64,000 bases of DNA from Paracoccaceae bacterium Fryx2. GTDB taxonomy: Bacteria > Pseudomonadota > Alphaproteobacteria > Rhodobacterales > Rhodobacteraceae. Under the pieces are notes generated by a model that worked only from the letters and a program-made list of their open reading frames with translations, did no database searches and was not told the DNA's origin. Made by a program: the position numbers and the translations under genes. How positions within the stretch are numbered: the stretch's first letter is position 1; every line of letters begins with the position of its first letter. The DNA is taken from the NCBI GenBank assembly GCA_032334235.1, contig JAVSGI010000005.1, forward strand, positions 1,364,001 through 1,428,000, in the 5' to 3' direction. Of the stretch, positions 24,122 to 33,583 are shown in pieces.

Positions 24122-25359
24122 ATCACCGTGATTTCGAAATTGGCCGCAAAGCCCAGCCGGTTGTTGATCTGGATCTCGCCATTGCGCACCGAGACGGTAA
24201 TCCGCCCGTCGGTGCCCGGAGTGGCGGTCAGGTCTGCGCCTGCCACCACGTCGATCGACGCCCCGAACCCGGAAATGCTCTCCCTGGTGGCCGTCTGCGA
24301 GCTGCCCGCCGTGAAGACGATGCGGCAAGTGTTGGCGGGCAGTGGGTTGGTCCCCGTCCCGCCCCCGGTGATCATTGCCGTGCCTGCCTTCTTCGGCAGG
24401 GTGTAGACCCCCACCGCATCGTCTGCGACGATCATCTGCTTGCCGCCGACAGGGTTGCCCCCCAGCGTCAACGCGCCTGCGGTGGAGACCAGTGCGGTAC
24501 CGACCGTGACCGTCGTACCGGCCGTGACTGAAGTACCAGCCGTGACCGTCGTGCCAGCCGTGATCCCCGCAGAGGCGAGCATCGCCGGAAATGTCGGGGT
24601 CATGCCGACATGCACCAGTTCCGCCCAGCCCATCGCCCCTGTGTCGGTCTGACGAGTGCCGAGTTGCACCCGCTGTGAGGACGGCGACGCGCCAACCCGG
24701 GCGGCGATCACCAGGTGCCCGCCTTCGGACCCGGCCTCCGATCCACCACACCGGGCCACGAAGGCACCGCCGAAGTAGCTGGAGCCGGTTGGGTAGCCTG
24801 TCGCCGAGGCTTCCAGGAACCGCCAGAACCCGGAGCGCAGCTCTGCGGTGAAGTCGCTGATCGGCGGGCCGTAGTCGGACCCGAGGCCGAAGTCGCCGAC
24901 CTTCAGCAGCCGCCCAGGCGTGGCGTCGACAGCGGTTGCGGTGACCTTGCCCGGGATCTCGACCGCGAGCCAGGCGGTGCCGGTGCACAGGATCACCGCA
25001 CTGCGCCCCGTGGCAAGGGCGAGGGTCGCCGCACCGTCGATCAGCTCGGCCCCCGCCGGGTCGATGGTGATGACGCCCGCGCCTGCGTTGCGCAGCGCGA
25101 AGCTGAAGCCCGCACCGGCCGTCGCGGCGGTGGGCAGCGCCAGCGTCCATGTGCCGGATGCGTCGATCAGGCGGCCACGGTCGGCCAGCGTGACGGTGGT
25201 GGCGGCAGTGCGGGCGACATGGGCACCGAAGGCCGCCCCCAGCGTGGCCAGCGCCGTGGCGGGGGTGCGCGAGGTACAGAGGCCGTTCAAGCTCGAAACG
25301 CTACAGTTTACAGCCCGTGCCCTCTTGGAGATTTCCAATTCACGAGCTGGATTGTTCAC
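24118..25359 (-). pseudogene. Phage tail fibre, C-terminal part, 5'-truncated by rearrangement
   Basis: 413 codons. From about residue 35 the frame is a low-complexity Ala/Thr/Gly-rich fibre with beta-repeats (DRGRLIDASGTWTLALPTAA), a hexapeptide repeat block and a C-terminal IQINNRLGFAANFEITVI. The first ~30 codons are antisense to the leader of the truncated methylase copy and are not fibre-like, so the true N-terminal part is lost and the junction lies near 25285. A second fragment with the same GRLIxAxGTWTLALP motif appears at 27030-27170. Confidence 0.7.
24494..24565. repeat. 18-bp tandem repeat in the tail fibre gene
   Basis: Four 18-bp units (minus strand encodes ITAGTT, VTAGTS, VTAGTT, VTVGTA). 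Copy-number change would stay in frame and could vary fibre length. Confidence 0.6.
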
Positions 25360-25391
25360 ATTATGTTCCGATCATCTCCTGGAGCGCGAAC

Positions 25392-26030
25392 ATGACGTTA
25401 CACCCCCTTTCAACACCGGTTGAACCGGTGCTTCCTGTCGCCCCCTGGCTGGGCGGCAAGCGCAATCTGGCGAAGCGGATCTGCGCCCAGCTCGACGCGA
25501 TACCCTGCACCACCTATGCCGAGCCGTTCGTTGGCATGGGCGGCATCTTCCTGCGCCGCAGCGCGCGGCCGCGGGCCGAGGTGATCGACGACCGAGGCAG
25601 GGATGTGGCAAACCTGTTCCGCATCCTGCAGCGGCACTATCCGCAGTTCCTCGACACGCTGCGGTTCCAACTGACCACCCGGGTGGAATTCAACCGCCTG
25701 GTCGACACCAACCCGGAGACCCTGACCGACCTCGAGCGGGCAGCGCGGTTCCTATACCTGCAGCGCACCGCCTTCGGCGGCAAGATCTCCGGGCGCAACT
25801 TCGGGGTGGCGAAGGATCGCCCCGGCCGCTTCAACCTGACCACGCTGGAGCCGATGCTCGAGGATCTGCACAGCCGCCTTTCCGGCGTGGTGATCGAATG
25901 CCTGGACTGGTCGGATTTCATCCGGCGCTATGACGGGCCGGGCACGCTGTTTTTCCTCGACCCGCCCTATTGGGGCTGCGAGACCGACTACGGCAAGGCG
26001 ATGTTCGCGCGCGACGACTTCGCCCGCATG
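25392..26030 (+). pseudogene. Truncated second copy of the Dam-like methyltransferase
   Basis: From the ATG at 25392 the first 213 codons are nearly identical to the gene at 15357, including LDPPYWG. After FARM the sequence switches abruptly at 26030/26031 to unrelated DNA in the opposite coding sense. The lost part is about 60 residues, including the C-terminal strand region, so it is probably inactive. GGAG at the right spacing remains. Confidence 0.88.
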
Positions 26031-26383
26031 TCGTGGGGCGGCAGCGCCACCGGACCGTCTTCGGTCAGCACCAGCGGTGCCGGGAAGCGGGTGGCGTGCG
26101 GCGCATCCGGCCCGTGCGGCAGGATCAGCGTCAGGCGCAGCACCCCGCCCGCGCGGGTGATGTCGGAGCCGAGCCAGTCGCAGGCCACCGCCGCGCGCGG
26201 CAGGGTGGCCCTGGCGTCGGCCGCTCGCTGCGCCTCGTCCCGCAGGCGCTCGGCCTGCGGGCGGAACGCGGTGGGCTCGCCGACCCTTCTGCCATCGGGA
26301 TCGACCACGACATAGCCGTGCCCGGGCACCTGCTCGACGCGGTGCCGCCCGAGGCCGGGCTTGCTCCAGTTCTCGGTGCTCAT
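25988..26383 (-). pseudogene. Chimeric phage frame: MSTENW-type N-terminus fused to foreign sequence
   Basis: 131 codons from the ATG at 26383. The first ~58 match the protein at 9745-10077 (MSTENWSKPGL...AERLRDEAQRAADA). They are followed by ~60 residues from another gene (SDITRAGGVLRLTLILPHGP) and then 13 residues antisense to the truncated methylase. The zinc-ribbon half is missing. Best read as a rearrangement product. Confidence 0.7.
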
Positions 26384-26502
26384 CTCAGGAACTCCGTCAA
26401 AATCAGGAAGACCGGCACGAAGGCGAACAGGCTGGCGGCGCCGATCAGGTCGCCAAGCCAATGGTCATCGAAGCGCCGCAGGGCAGCGATCAGCCGGTGC
26501 AT
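26380..26502 (-). CDS. 40-residue membrane microprotein, second copy
   Basis: From the ATG at 26502 to the TGA at 26380-26382, the protein is identical to that at 10585-10707 although the DNA differs at several third positions. It overlaps the HU-like stop as TGATG and the chimeric frame start as ATGA. The gene order HU-like then microprotein is kept, but two small genes that follow in the first copy are absent here. Confidence 0.72.
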   Translation of the reverse strand: MHRLIAALRRFDDHWLGDLIGAASLFAFVPVFLILTEFLR

Positions 26503-26891
26503 CACACGCCCGCCTTCGCCGGGGCCGCCTTGAAGGTCAGCACTGTCTTTTCCGCAACCGTCACCTCGGCCCCCATCGCCGGATTGCGCGCGAGCCGCGC
26601 CTTGCGGGTGCGCGGAGCGAAGGTGCCAAAGCCGCGCAGCTGTACGGCATCGCCATTCGCGGCCGCATCCGAGATCGCGGCCGGCAGCGTGTCGACCACG
26701 GCATGGATGTCGCGCTGCGGAATGTTGAGATCCACGCTGAGGCTGGAGACGATGTCGGTCTTGTTCAGGCGAGTCATCGGATGGTTCTCTCCGGCGTTGG
26801 GGCCGCGCTTCGCGGCTATGGCTCGGGCCAATTCGCCCGCCAGAACCCGAAGTTCGGCGATGGACAGGGTGGAAAGGTCGGGGGCGGCCAT
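26502..26891 (-). CDS. HU/IHF-like protein with H-NS-like N-terminal extension, second copy
   Basis: 129 residues from the ATG at 26891. The N-terminal helix (DLSTLSIAELRVLAGELARA) and the HU core (MTRLNKTDIV, FAPRTRKARLARNPAMGAEV) match the copy at 10707-11102, while the middle of the HU core (SVDLNIPQRDIHAVVDTLP) has diverged. A GGAGAG site precedes the internal ATG, as in the first copy. It appears intact although the surrounding phage is deleted. Confidence 0.78.
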   Translation of the reverse strand: MAAPDLSTLSIAELRVLAGELARAIAAKRGPNAGENHPMTRLNKTDIVSSLSVDLNIPQRDIHAVVDTLPAAISDAAANGDAVQLRGFGTFAPRTRKARLARNPAMGAEVTVAEKTVLTFKAAPAKAGV

Positions 26892-27262
26892 CACGCTGCC
26901 CCCTTGGTCGCATTGGGACGGGGAATGTGGCGGGGCCATTCGAGGTCGGACGGCCAGTTGTCGGAGAACCAAGCCATCACCCGCGCGGCAGTCTTCAGCG
27001 TGCAGCCTCCGCCTATTTTCAAGTGCGCCATGAAGCCCGCGCAGGCCGTCGCGGTGGCGGGCAGGGCAAGCGTCCAGGTGCCGCCGGCCTCGATCAGGCG
27101 GCCGCGGTCGGCGGTGACGACGGTGTGGGCGGCCGTCCTTGCGACATGCGCCAGCCGAACGACGAGGTCGTTCACGGAAGGCGGCGTCAAGCAGATGCTG
27201 GAGCGACTCGACCGCATCGGGCCTTGGCCGGACTGATTGGGCCACCCTCTTCGCAGCCCCAC
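26891..27262 (-). pseudogene. Chimeric frame: tail-fibre fragment joined to early-gene fragment
   Basis: The C-terminal ~40 codons (GGGCTLKTAARVMAWFSDNW...) match the first early gene at 11143-11391. The part before (VARTAAHTVVTADRGRLIEA, GTWTLALP) matches the tail fibre at 24118-25359. The join near 27020 brings together two genes that lie at opposite ends of a Mu-like genome. A relic of deletion or recombination, probably marking the right border of the phage-derived DNA. Confidence 0.7.
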
Positions 27263-27402
27263 CTTGCCACGTCGATGCCGTCGGGGGGTGGCACATCAGC
27301 AGGGCCGGGCGGCGGTGCCAGGCGCGAGGCGGGCGCCCTCTCCGACGGGACGGGAAAGGCGCGGCCGGCGGCAAGCGGCGGAACTGGCGGTTCGTCGGGC
27401 TT

Positions 27403-27418
27403 CCCGCCGCAAGGCGGG
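27403..27418 (-). terminator. Hairpin after the RND permease gene
   Basis: CCCGCC-gcaa-GGCGGG lies 17 bp beyond the permease stop on the transcribed strand. No T-run follows, so it may only be a weak or Rho-assisted terminator. The rest of 27263-27434 shows no gene. Confidence 0.35.
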
Positions 27419-27434
27419 CAGCCTGCGGCCCGTC

Positions 27435-30400
27435 TCAGGCCGCGCCGAACTGCTTCTCGACGTCGCGGTGGTGTTGCAGGTAGGAGGCGTCGCTGCGCGA
27501 GATCAGGGTGTAGAACATCGGCACCACGAAGAGCGTGAACACCGTCCCGACCAGCAGTCCGGTGAATATCACCAGCCCCATAGCCTGCCGCGCCGCGGCC
27601 CCTGCCCCTTCGGCGAGGATCAGCGGCACCACGGCCAGCGCCATCGCGGCGGTGGTCATCAGGATCGGCCGGAGGCGGGTCCTGGCGGCCGCAACGATCG
27701 CGTCGCGCCGGGAAAGCCCGTGCACCTCGCGCTGCTGGTTGGCGAATTCGACCATCAGGATGCCGTGCTTGGTGATCAGCCCGATCAGCGTGATCAGCCC
27801 CACCTGCGTGTAGATGTTCAGCGTGCTGACCCCGAAATAGAGCGGCAGCATCGCCCCGAAGATCGACAGCGGCACCGACATCATGATGATGAACGGGTCG
27901 CGGAAGCTTTCGAACTGCGCCGCCAGCACCAGATAGATCACCACCAGCGCCGCCCCGAAGGCCAGCAGGATGGTGTTGCCCTCGCTTTTCTCCAGCCGCG
28001 ACTGGCCGGAGTATTCGAGGAAGAACCCGTCCGGCATCACCTCGGCCGCAATCCGTTCCAGCTCGGCCAGCGCCACGCCGGTCGAAAGCCCGATCATCGG
28101 CATACCCGAAAGGGTGGCAGAGTTCAATTGGTTGAACTGTTCGATCGAGGCGGCGGTGACGCCGGGATTGATGCTGACCACCGAGGAAAGCGGCACCATC
28201 GCGCCGGAACCGGAGCGCACGAAGAACTCCATCAGCCGCTCGGGGTTGTCGCGCCATTCCTCGGGCACCTGGGTGATCACGTCGTAGCTGTTGGAATCGC
28301 GGTCGAACTGCGCGATTGCCCCGCCGCCGACAAGGATGCCCAGCGTGTTGCCGATAGCGCTGACCGGCACGCCCAGCTGCGCCGCCCGGTCACGGTCGAT
28401 GGTCACGCGCACCTGCGGCGCATCGAACGACAGGCTGTTCTGCACCACGATGAACATGCCCGACTGCATCGCCCTGGCCCGGATTTCGTCGGCAATCTCC
28501 ACCACCCGTTCGGGCGCGTGGATCGACTGGATCACCATCGAGATCGGCAGGCCGCCCCCCGCCCCCGGCAGCGAGGGCGGCGCGAAGACATAGCTTTGCA
28601 GGCCCGGCGAAGTGTCGAGTATCGCCTGGATTTCCGTCTGTATCTCGGCCTGGCTGCGGTCGCGCTGCGACCAGTCCTTCAGCGCCCAGATGTAGAAGCC
28701 GGTGTTGCTGGCCCCGCCCATGCCCGCAACCGAGAACGAGGTCTGAACCTCCTGTATGTCGGCTGTGCGCTTGCCGATTTCGGTGGTGAAGGCGTCGGTA
28801 TAGTCGAGCGTGGCATAGCGCGGCCCGTTCAGGATGGCGAACAGCGCGCCCTGATCCTCTTCCGGGGCAAGCTCGGACGAGGTGTTGAGGAACATGAAGC
28901 CCAGCCCGCCGACCAGCGCCAGCACCATCAGCAGCGTCACCGGGCGATAGTCGAGCGAGGACGACACCCGCCGTTCATACCAGTTCGACACGCCGTCCAG
29001 CGTGCGGTCTGCGATCCGCTGAAACCGGCCTGGAGCACCGTGATGCAAGAGCCGTGCCGACATGGTGGGCGTGATGGTCAGCGCCACGATGCCCGAAATG
29101 ATCACCGATCCGGCCAGCGTCAGCGCGAATTCGGTGAACAGCGACCCCGTCAGCCCGCCGGTGAACGCCAGCGGCGCCAGCACGGCGGCAAGGGTGATGG
29201 TCATGGCGACCACCGGCCCGGTGATCTCCTTCATGCCCTGAATCGCGGCGGCGGCGGGTTTCATGCCGTCCTCGATATGGCGGTGGATGTTTTCGACCAC
29301 CACGATGGCGTCATCGACCACCAGACCGATCGCCAGCACCATGGCAAGCAGGGTCAGCAGGTTGATCGAATAGCCCAGCGCCAGCATGATGGCGCAGACC
29401 CCGATCAGCGACAGCGGAATGGTGACGATCGGCATCAGCACCGACCGGAACGAGCCGAGGAACAGCAGGATCACCACAACGACAATGGCGACCGCCTCTG
29501 CGATGGTCTTGAACACTTCGGTGATCGAGGCCGAGATGGTTTCGGTGGAGTCATAGACCATGTCGATGGTCATGCCCTGCGGCAGGGTCGTGCGCAGCGC
29601 CGGCAGTTCGTCCAGCACGTTGGCGGCAACATCGAGCTGGTTCTCGCCGGGGGCGGGAATGATGCCGATGAAGATGCCGGGCTGCCCGGCAAAGGTCACG
29701 ATGGCATCGGTGGCGCCTGACGCCAGCTCGATCCGCGCCACATCGGCCAGCCGCACCACGCCGTTGGCCCCCTGCACCAGCGGCAGCGCGCCGAACGCGT
29801 CGGCGGTCTGGATGGTCGATTCCAGCGTCAGCGAATAGACGAAATACTGGTTCTCGGTCTTGCCGGGGGCCGATAGGAAGTTCGCCCCGCGAATGGCTGC
29901 CAGCACTTCCGATGCCGTCACGCCGCGCGCAGAAAGCTGCAACGGGTCCAGCCAGATCCGCATCGCATATTCCGAGGCACCCATGATTTCCATCTGCGCC
30001 ACGCCGTCGATGTTGGTCACGCGCGGCCGCACCACCCGTTCCAGATACTCCGTCAGTTGTTCGGGCGTCATGTTGGGGTTCTGCACCGCCAGATACATCA
30101 GGGCAAAGGTCATGCCCGTGCCCTTGACGATCACCGGATCTTCGGCATCGGCGGGCAGTTGGCCGCGCACCTGCTGCACCTTCGACATCACTTCGGTCAG
30201 CGCGATGTCGGGTTCGGCGCCCAGCTTCATCTGCACCGACACGACCGAGGCCGAGGGGCGCGACTGGCTGGTGATGTAGTCGATATTCTCGGTGGTCGAC
30301 ACCGCCGAGGCGATGGGCGATGTCACGAAGCCCTGGATCAGGTCGGGCGCGGCCCCGGGGTAGACGGTGGTGATGGTCAGCACCGTTTCCTCGACTTCCG

Positions 30401-30512
30401 GATACTGGCGCACCGGCAGGTTCATCACCGACGCAAGGCCCAGGAACAGGATCAGCGCGGCCAGAACGGTCGAAAGAACCGGGCGGCGGATGAAGATTTC
30501 GGAAAAATGCAT
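27435..30512 (-). CDS. RND family efflux pump, inner-membrane permease (HAE1 type)
   Basis: 1025 residues, normal length for AcrB/MexB-type proteins. First membrane helix at 10-28 (VLSTVLAALILFLGL); two periplasmic porter loops; the second block of helices starts near 337. The family motif GLVVDDAIVVVENIHRH near residue 400 holds the paired aspartates of the proton relay. It would export hydrophobic drugs or other compounds by proton antiport. It follows the adaptor gene by 9 bp; no outer-membrane channel gene is adjacent, so a shared TolC-like protein is inferred. Confidence 0.92.
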   Translation of the reverse strand: MHFSEIFIRRPVLSTVLAALILFLGLASVMNLPVRQYPEVEETVLTITTVYPGAAPDLIQGFVTSPIASAVSTTENIDYITSQSRPSASVVSVQMKLGAEPDIALTEVMSKVQQVRGQLPADAEDPVIVKGTGMTFALMYLAVQNPNMTPEQLTEYLERVVRPRVTNIDGVAQMEIMGASEYAMRIWLDPLQLSARGVTASEVLAAIRGANFLSAPGKTENQYFVYSLTLESTIQTADAFGALPLVQGANGVVRLADVARIELASGATDAIVTFAGQPGIFIGIIPAPGENQLDVAANVLDELPALRTTLPQGMTIDMVYDSTETISASITEVFKTIAEAVAIVVVVILLFLGSFRSVLMPIVTIPLSLIGVCAIMLALGYSINLLTLLAMVLAIGLVVDDAIVVVENIHRHIEDGMKPAAAAIQGMKEITGPVVAMTITLAAVLAPLAFTGGLTGSLFTEFALTLAGSVIISGIVALTITPTMSARLLHHGAPGRFQRIADRTLDGVSNWYERRVSSSLDYRPVTLLMVLALVGGLGFMFLNTSSELAPEEDQGALFAILNGPRYATLDYTDAFTTEIGKRTADIQEVQTSFSVAGMGGASNTGFYIWALKDWSQRDRSQAEIQTEIQAILDTSPGLQSYVFAPPSLPGAGGGLPISMVIQSIHAPERVVEIADEIRARAMQSGMFIVVQNSLSFDAPQVRVTIDRDRAAQLGVPVSAIGNTLGILVGGGAIAQFDRDSNSYDVITQVPEEWRDNPERLMEFFVRSGSGAMVPLSSVVSINPGVTAASIEQFNQLNSATLSGMPMIGLSTGVALAELERIAAEVMPDGFFLEYSGQSRLEKSEGNTILLAFGAALVVIYLVLAAQFESFRDPFIIMMSVPLSIFGAMLPLYFGVSTLNIYTQVGLITLIGLITKHGILMVEFANQQREVHGLSRRDAIVAAARTRLRPILMTTAAMALAVVPLILAEGAGAAARQAMGLVIFTGLLVGTVFTLFVVPMFYTLISRSDASYLQHHRDVEKQFGAA

Positions 30513-30521
30513 CGCCCGCCC

Positions 30522-31622
30522 CTATTCGCCTGCCGCTGCTTCAAGCACGACCGAATTGTCGATCCGGACACTGGCCCCCGATGTCAGCCGGTTCTGCCCC
30601 GAGGTCACGATCTGGTCGCCCGCGGCCAGCCCCTTGACCACCTCGATCCGCGATCCCGACCGGCGGCCAAGCGTCACGAACACCTGCTCGACCTTCAGCG
30701 CGCCCTCGGCCTCGCCGGAGCGGACCACATAGATCGAGTCGCCGTAAAGCGTTGAACTCACGGCCGTCTGCGGCACGGCGATCACGCCCTCTTCGCTGGG
30801 CAGCGAAATCCGCACTCGCAGGAACTGGCCGGGATAAAGCGTGCCCGAGGGGTTCTCGACCTGCGCGCGGACGGAAACCATCCGCGAATTGGCATCTACC
30901 AGCGGTTCGATGGCGATGATCTTGCCGGACGCGCTGAAGTTGCCGACCTCGGTCTTGACCGTCACCGCCCCGTCCAGCTTCAGATCGGCGATCTGCTGTT
31001 CCGGCACGGCGAAATCGACCCGCATCTGGCCCAGATCCTGCAAGGTCGCGTAAACCGTGCCGGGGGTGACATACTGCCCGATCTCGATCTTCGGAATGCC
31101 GATCACCCCGACAAAGGGCGCGGTCAGCTTCTTGCTGTCCAGCGTGGTCTGCACCTGCGCCACCTGCGCGCGGGCGCTCGCGGCCTGGGCCTCTGCGGTT
31201 TCGACCGTGTTGGCCGCCCCCACGCCGCGCGCCGACAGGGTCTCGGCCCGCCGCGCCTCGGCCATGGCCACGGTCAGCGCGGCCTCGGCGGCGGCCAGCG
31301 CCGCCTTCTCGCTGTCGTCGTCGATCTGCACCAGATGCTGCCCCTCGACGATGGTATCGTTGCCGGCAAACAGCAGCGCCCGCACCAGGCCACCAGATTC
31401 GATGGCCAGATCGACGCCGCGCGCCGAAAGCGCCGTGCCGATGGCGTCGATGCCCGGCTCCCATGTCACGGGCGTGACCGCCTCGGTGCTGACGGGCACC
31501 GGCGGAGGCACCATCTGGCTCATGAAACCGGCAATCATGTCGTCGCGGAAGAACTTGAAATACACGATCCCGCCCACGACAAGGGTCAGAAGGACAATGG
31601 CGATGAAGAGCCGCTTGAACAT
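30522..31622 (-). CDS. RND efflux periplasmic adaptor (membrane fusion protein)
   Basis: 366 residues from the ATG at 31622, with GGAGA at proper distance. Membrane anchor at 5-22 (LFIAIVLLTLVVGGIVYF); lipoyl-type halves around GNDTIVEGQHLVQID and LTAPFVGVIG; a coiled-coil hairpin rich in Ala/Glu between them; then a beta-barrel (EVGNFSASGKIIAIEP) and a membrane-proximal part (VPQTAVSSTLYGDSIYVV). It links the permease to an outer-membrane channel. First gene of the two-gene operon. Confidence 0.9.
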   Translation of the reverse strand: MFKRLFIAIVLLTLVVGGIVYFKFFRDDMIAGFMSQMVPPPVPVSTEAVTPVTWEPGIDAIGTALSARGVDLAIESGGLVRALLFAGNDTIVEGQHLVQIDDDSEKAALAAAEAALTVAMAEARRAETLSARGVGAANTVETAEAQAASARAQVAQVQTTLDSKKLTAPFVGVIGIPKIEIGQYVTPGTVYATLQDLGQMRVDFAVPEQQIADLKLDGAVTVKTEVGNFSASGKIIAIEPLVDANSRMVSVRAQVENPSGTLYPGQFLRVRISLPSEEGVIAVPQTAVSSTLYGDSIYVVRSGEAEGALKVEQVFVTLGRRSGSRIEVVKGLAAGDQIVTSGQNRLTSGASVRIDNSVVLEAAAGE

Positions 31623-31934
31623 CGAGTTTCTCCGGCGAGGCTTTCTGGGGGCCGGACCGTGCAAGGCACATCCGGCATTCTGCGACTAAGTGCAGCGGCG
31701 GCGCCGGATCGTCAACTGCTGTTGAACCCTGTCGCAAAATCTTGTCCGGGCGCCGACAGCTCTCCCTTGCCCGCATTCCGTCAGAATTCCGGCGGGCCAC
31801 GTTGCGTTTCCGTTCCCCCACCCCGGCCGCCAGAACGCCCCGGCCGGAAGATCCGCAGCCCGATGCGTTTCGGCGCGCAGGGGGTTGACGCCCACGCCCG
31901 CATCATGCAACATCGCCTTTCGTCGAGAAACGAA
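31623..31934. promoter_or_regulatory. Divergent intergenic region between efflux operon and arsR
   Basis: No gene seen. On the plus strand TTGACG (31885-31890) and CAACAT (31908-31913) with a 17-bp spacer form a good sigma-70-type promoter for arsR. The hyphenated motif ATCATGCAACAT overlaps the -10 and may be the ArsR operator. No clear promoter is visible for the efflux genes. Confidence 0.5.
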
Positions 31935-32270
31935 ATGGCCGCCATGATCCTGCCCGAAGACAACCGCGTGGCCGACCTGGCCAAGGCGCTCGGCCACCCG
32001 GCTCGCATCCGCATCCTGCGATTGCTGCTGGCAACGCCGGGCTGCATCGGCGGCGATATCGTCGGCGCCGTGGGGCTGGCGCAATCGACCGTGTCGGAAC
32101 ACCTGCGCATCCTGAAGGCCGCAGGCGTGATCCGGGGCGAGATTTCCGGGCCGCGCGTCTGCTATGCGCTGAACCCTGCCGCATTGTCCGGCCTGTCGGC
32201 CTTCGTCGCCGGTCTGGTCACGCCCGCAGCCGATGCCTGCTGCGCCCCCGGCCCGAAAGAACCGACATGA
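31935..32270 (+). CDS. arsR: ArsR-family metalloregulatory repressor
   Basis: 111 residues from the ATG at 31935. Winged helix with the recognition helix in [19 protein letters not shown]. The C-terminus has adjacent cysteines (DACCAPG). There is no ELCVCDL motif in the DNA-binding helix, so arsenite sensing by C-terminal cysteines, as in the AfArsR type, is inferred. It would repress its own promoter and arsH. It overlaps a 51-codon frame that in turn overlaps arsH. Confidence 0.82.
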   Translation: MAAMILPEDNRVADLAKALGHPARIRILRLLLATPGCIGGDIVGAVGLAQSTVSEHLRILKAAGVIRGEISGPRVCYALNPAALSGLSAFVAGLVTPAADACCAPGPKEPT

Positions 32271-32422
32271 GCGGTTTCCACCTGACCGGGTCGCGGCGGA
32301 TGGCACGCGGCGGAGCGGCCGCGGTGACGGCCTGCACCGCCCGGATCAAGCCCGCCCCGGTTCCGCGCCTTCTGACGGTGGTCGCCCTTGCCAACCGCAC
32401 GCCGAGGAGCTTTCCAGCATGA
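32267..32422 (+). CDS. 51-codon frame bridging arsR and arsH
   Basis: Starts with an ATG overlapping the arsR stop (ATGA) and ends with a TGA overlapping the arsH ATG, so it is precisely fitted between the two. The product is basic and low-complexity ([20 protein letters not shown]), and its end ([17 protein letters not shown]) looks like the last helix and tail of a membrane permease. It may be what remains of a larger deleted ars gene such as an arsenite permease, or only a translational coupler. Confidence 0.35.
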   Translation: MSGFHLTGSRRMARGGAAAVTACTARIKPAPVPRLLTVVALANRTPRSFPA

Positions 32423-33135
32423 CCGACACGCCGAACATCGACGACGCGCTGCTTGCGGGCATCGACCGTGCCCGGCTTCTGGCGCCGGCCCCGGCCGCGC
32501 ACCCGCCGCGCATCCTGATCCTTTACGGCTCGTTGCGTCCGCGCAGCTTCAGCCGGCTGTCGGGTGAAGAGGCGGGGCGCATCCTTACCCGGCTTGGCGC
32601 CGAGGTCCGGTTCTACAACCCCTCGGGCCTGCCGCTGGCCGATGACGGGGCCGACGCCACCCACCCGAAGGTGCGCGAACTGCGCGATCTGGTGACGTGG
32701 AGCGAGGGCATGGTCTGGTCCTCCCCCGAACGGCACGGCGCGATGACCGGCCTGATGAAGACCCAGATCGACTGGGTGCCGCTGAGCGAAGGCGCCGTGC
32801 GCCCGACGCAGGGCAAGACGCTCGCGGTGATGCAGGTGTCGGGCGGGTCGCAAAGCTTCAATGCGGTCAACCAGATGCGGATTCTGGGCCGCTGGATGCG
32901 GCTGATCACCATTCCGAACCAGTCCTCGATCCCCAAGGCGTTTCAGGAGTTCGACGCGGCGGGCCGGATGCGCCCGTCGCCGTTCTACGACCGGATCGTC
33001 GATGTGATGGAAGAACTGATGAAGTTCACCCTGCTGACCCGCGACCGCGCCGACTATCTGGTAGACCGCTATTCCGAGCGCAGGGAAAGCGCCGAGGCGC
33101 TGGCGGCGCGGGTGAACCTGTCGGCCGCCACCTGA
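32419..33135 (+). CDS. arsH: ArsH, NADPH-dependent FMN reductase for organoarsenical resistance
   Basis: 238 residues. Flavodoxin-like fold with the ArsH phosphate-binding loop [11 protein letters not shown] near residue 40. Further family segments are [20 protein letters not shown] and [20 protein letters not shown]. ArsH oxidises trivalent organoarsenicals or acts as a quinone/azo reductase. Translationally coupled to the preceding frame. No arsenite permease or arsenate reductase gene is in the window. Confidence 0.9.
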   Translation: MTDTPNIDDALLAGIDRARLLAPAPAAHPPRILILYGSLRPRSFSRLSGEEAGRILTRLGAEVRFYNPSGLPLADDGADATHPKVRELRDLVTWSEGMVWSSPERHGAMTGLMKTQIDWVPLSEGAVRPTQGKTLAVMQVSGGSQSFNAVNQMRILGRWMRLITIPNQSSIPKAFQEFDAAGRMRPSPFYDRIVDVMEELMKFTLLTRDRADYLVDRYSERRESAEALAARVNLSAAT

Positions 33136-33336
33136 CCTTTCCGCCGGGCCGACAGCCATCGCCGTGCCGGGCTTCTCGGCGGCCCTCCTCGGTCCGTCGC
33201 GTATGGTCAGCGAAAGCAGGACGAACGCCCGCGCTGCAATGGCCGGCCGAGGCCGGCGGGGCCTGACGGCATGGCGGGCCAGGCAGGCGGGCAACGCCCC
33301 GTGCCGGGGCCAGGGCTGCAGATACCGTGCAAAACC

Positions 33337-33365
33337 TTGCGAAAAGAACGGCCCGGGCGTATGAT
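33337..33365 (+). promoter_or_regulatory. Sigma-70-type promoter upstream of rsgA
   Basis: TTGCGA (33337-33342) and TATGAT (33360-33365) with a 17-bp spacer. The transcript would carry a 12-residue leader frame and then rsgA. Confidence 0.55.
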
Positions 33366-33459
33366 CAATACGCAAAATGGCGCGACGCGCTTCTGCATCG
33401 ATTCGATCCGAACTTTCCGGATCAACCGGCGCCCGCGCCACAGCAGCAAAGGAGAGGCC

Positions 33460-33498
33460 ATGTCAGAGCTTGCATCCCTCCGGGCCGGGGCCGTCTGA
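33460..33498 (+). CDS. 12-residue leader frame before rsgA
   Basis: ATG preceded by the near-ideal ribosome site AAGGAGA at 6-7 bp; encodes MSELASLRAGAV and stops 85 bp before the rsgA start. The strong site before such a short frame suggests a leader peptide or the remnant of a gene start. Upstream in the leader is a small stem (GATCCG...CGGATC). Function not known. Confidence 0.35.
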   Translation: MSELASLRAGAV

Positions 33499-33583
33499 GC
33501 GGACCTTCCGCCGCCGCCTCGCCCGTCTGAACGCAACCGGCGCCCCTGGTGCCAGACCTTCAGTCTTTTGCGAGGGCTTTCCC

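Noticed and set aside
27237-29720. 827-codon open frame antisense to the RND permease
   Set aside because: Composition is His/Arg/Gln-rich as expected for the antisense of a membrane protein; the permease is unambiguous.
33327-33530. 67-codon frame upstream of rsgA with a plausible start (MQNLAKRTARAYDQYAKWRD)
   Set aside because: It begins upstream of the promoter-like TATGAT, has no ribosome site, and its second half is Arg/Pro-rich GC shadow. It cannot be excluded, but support is too thin.
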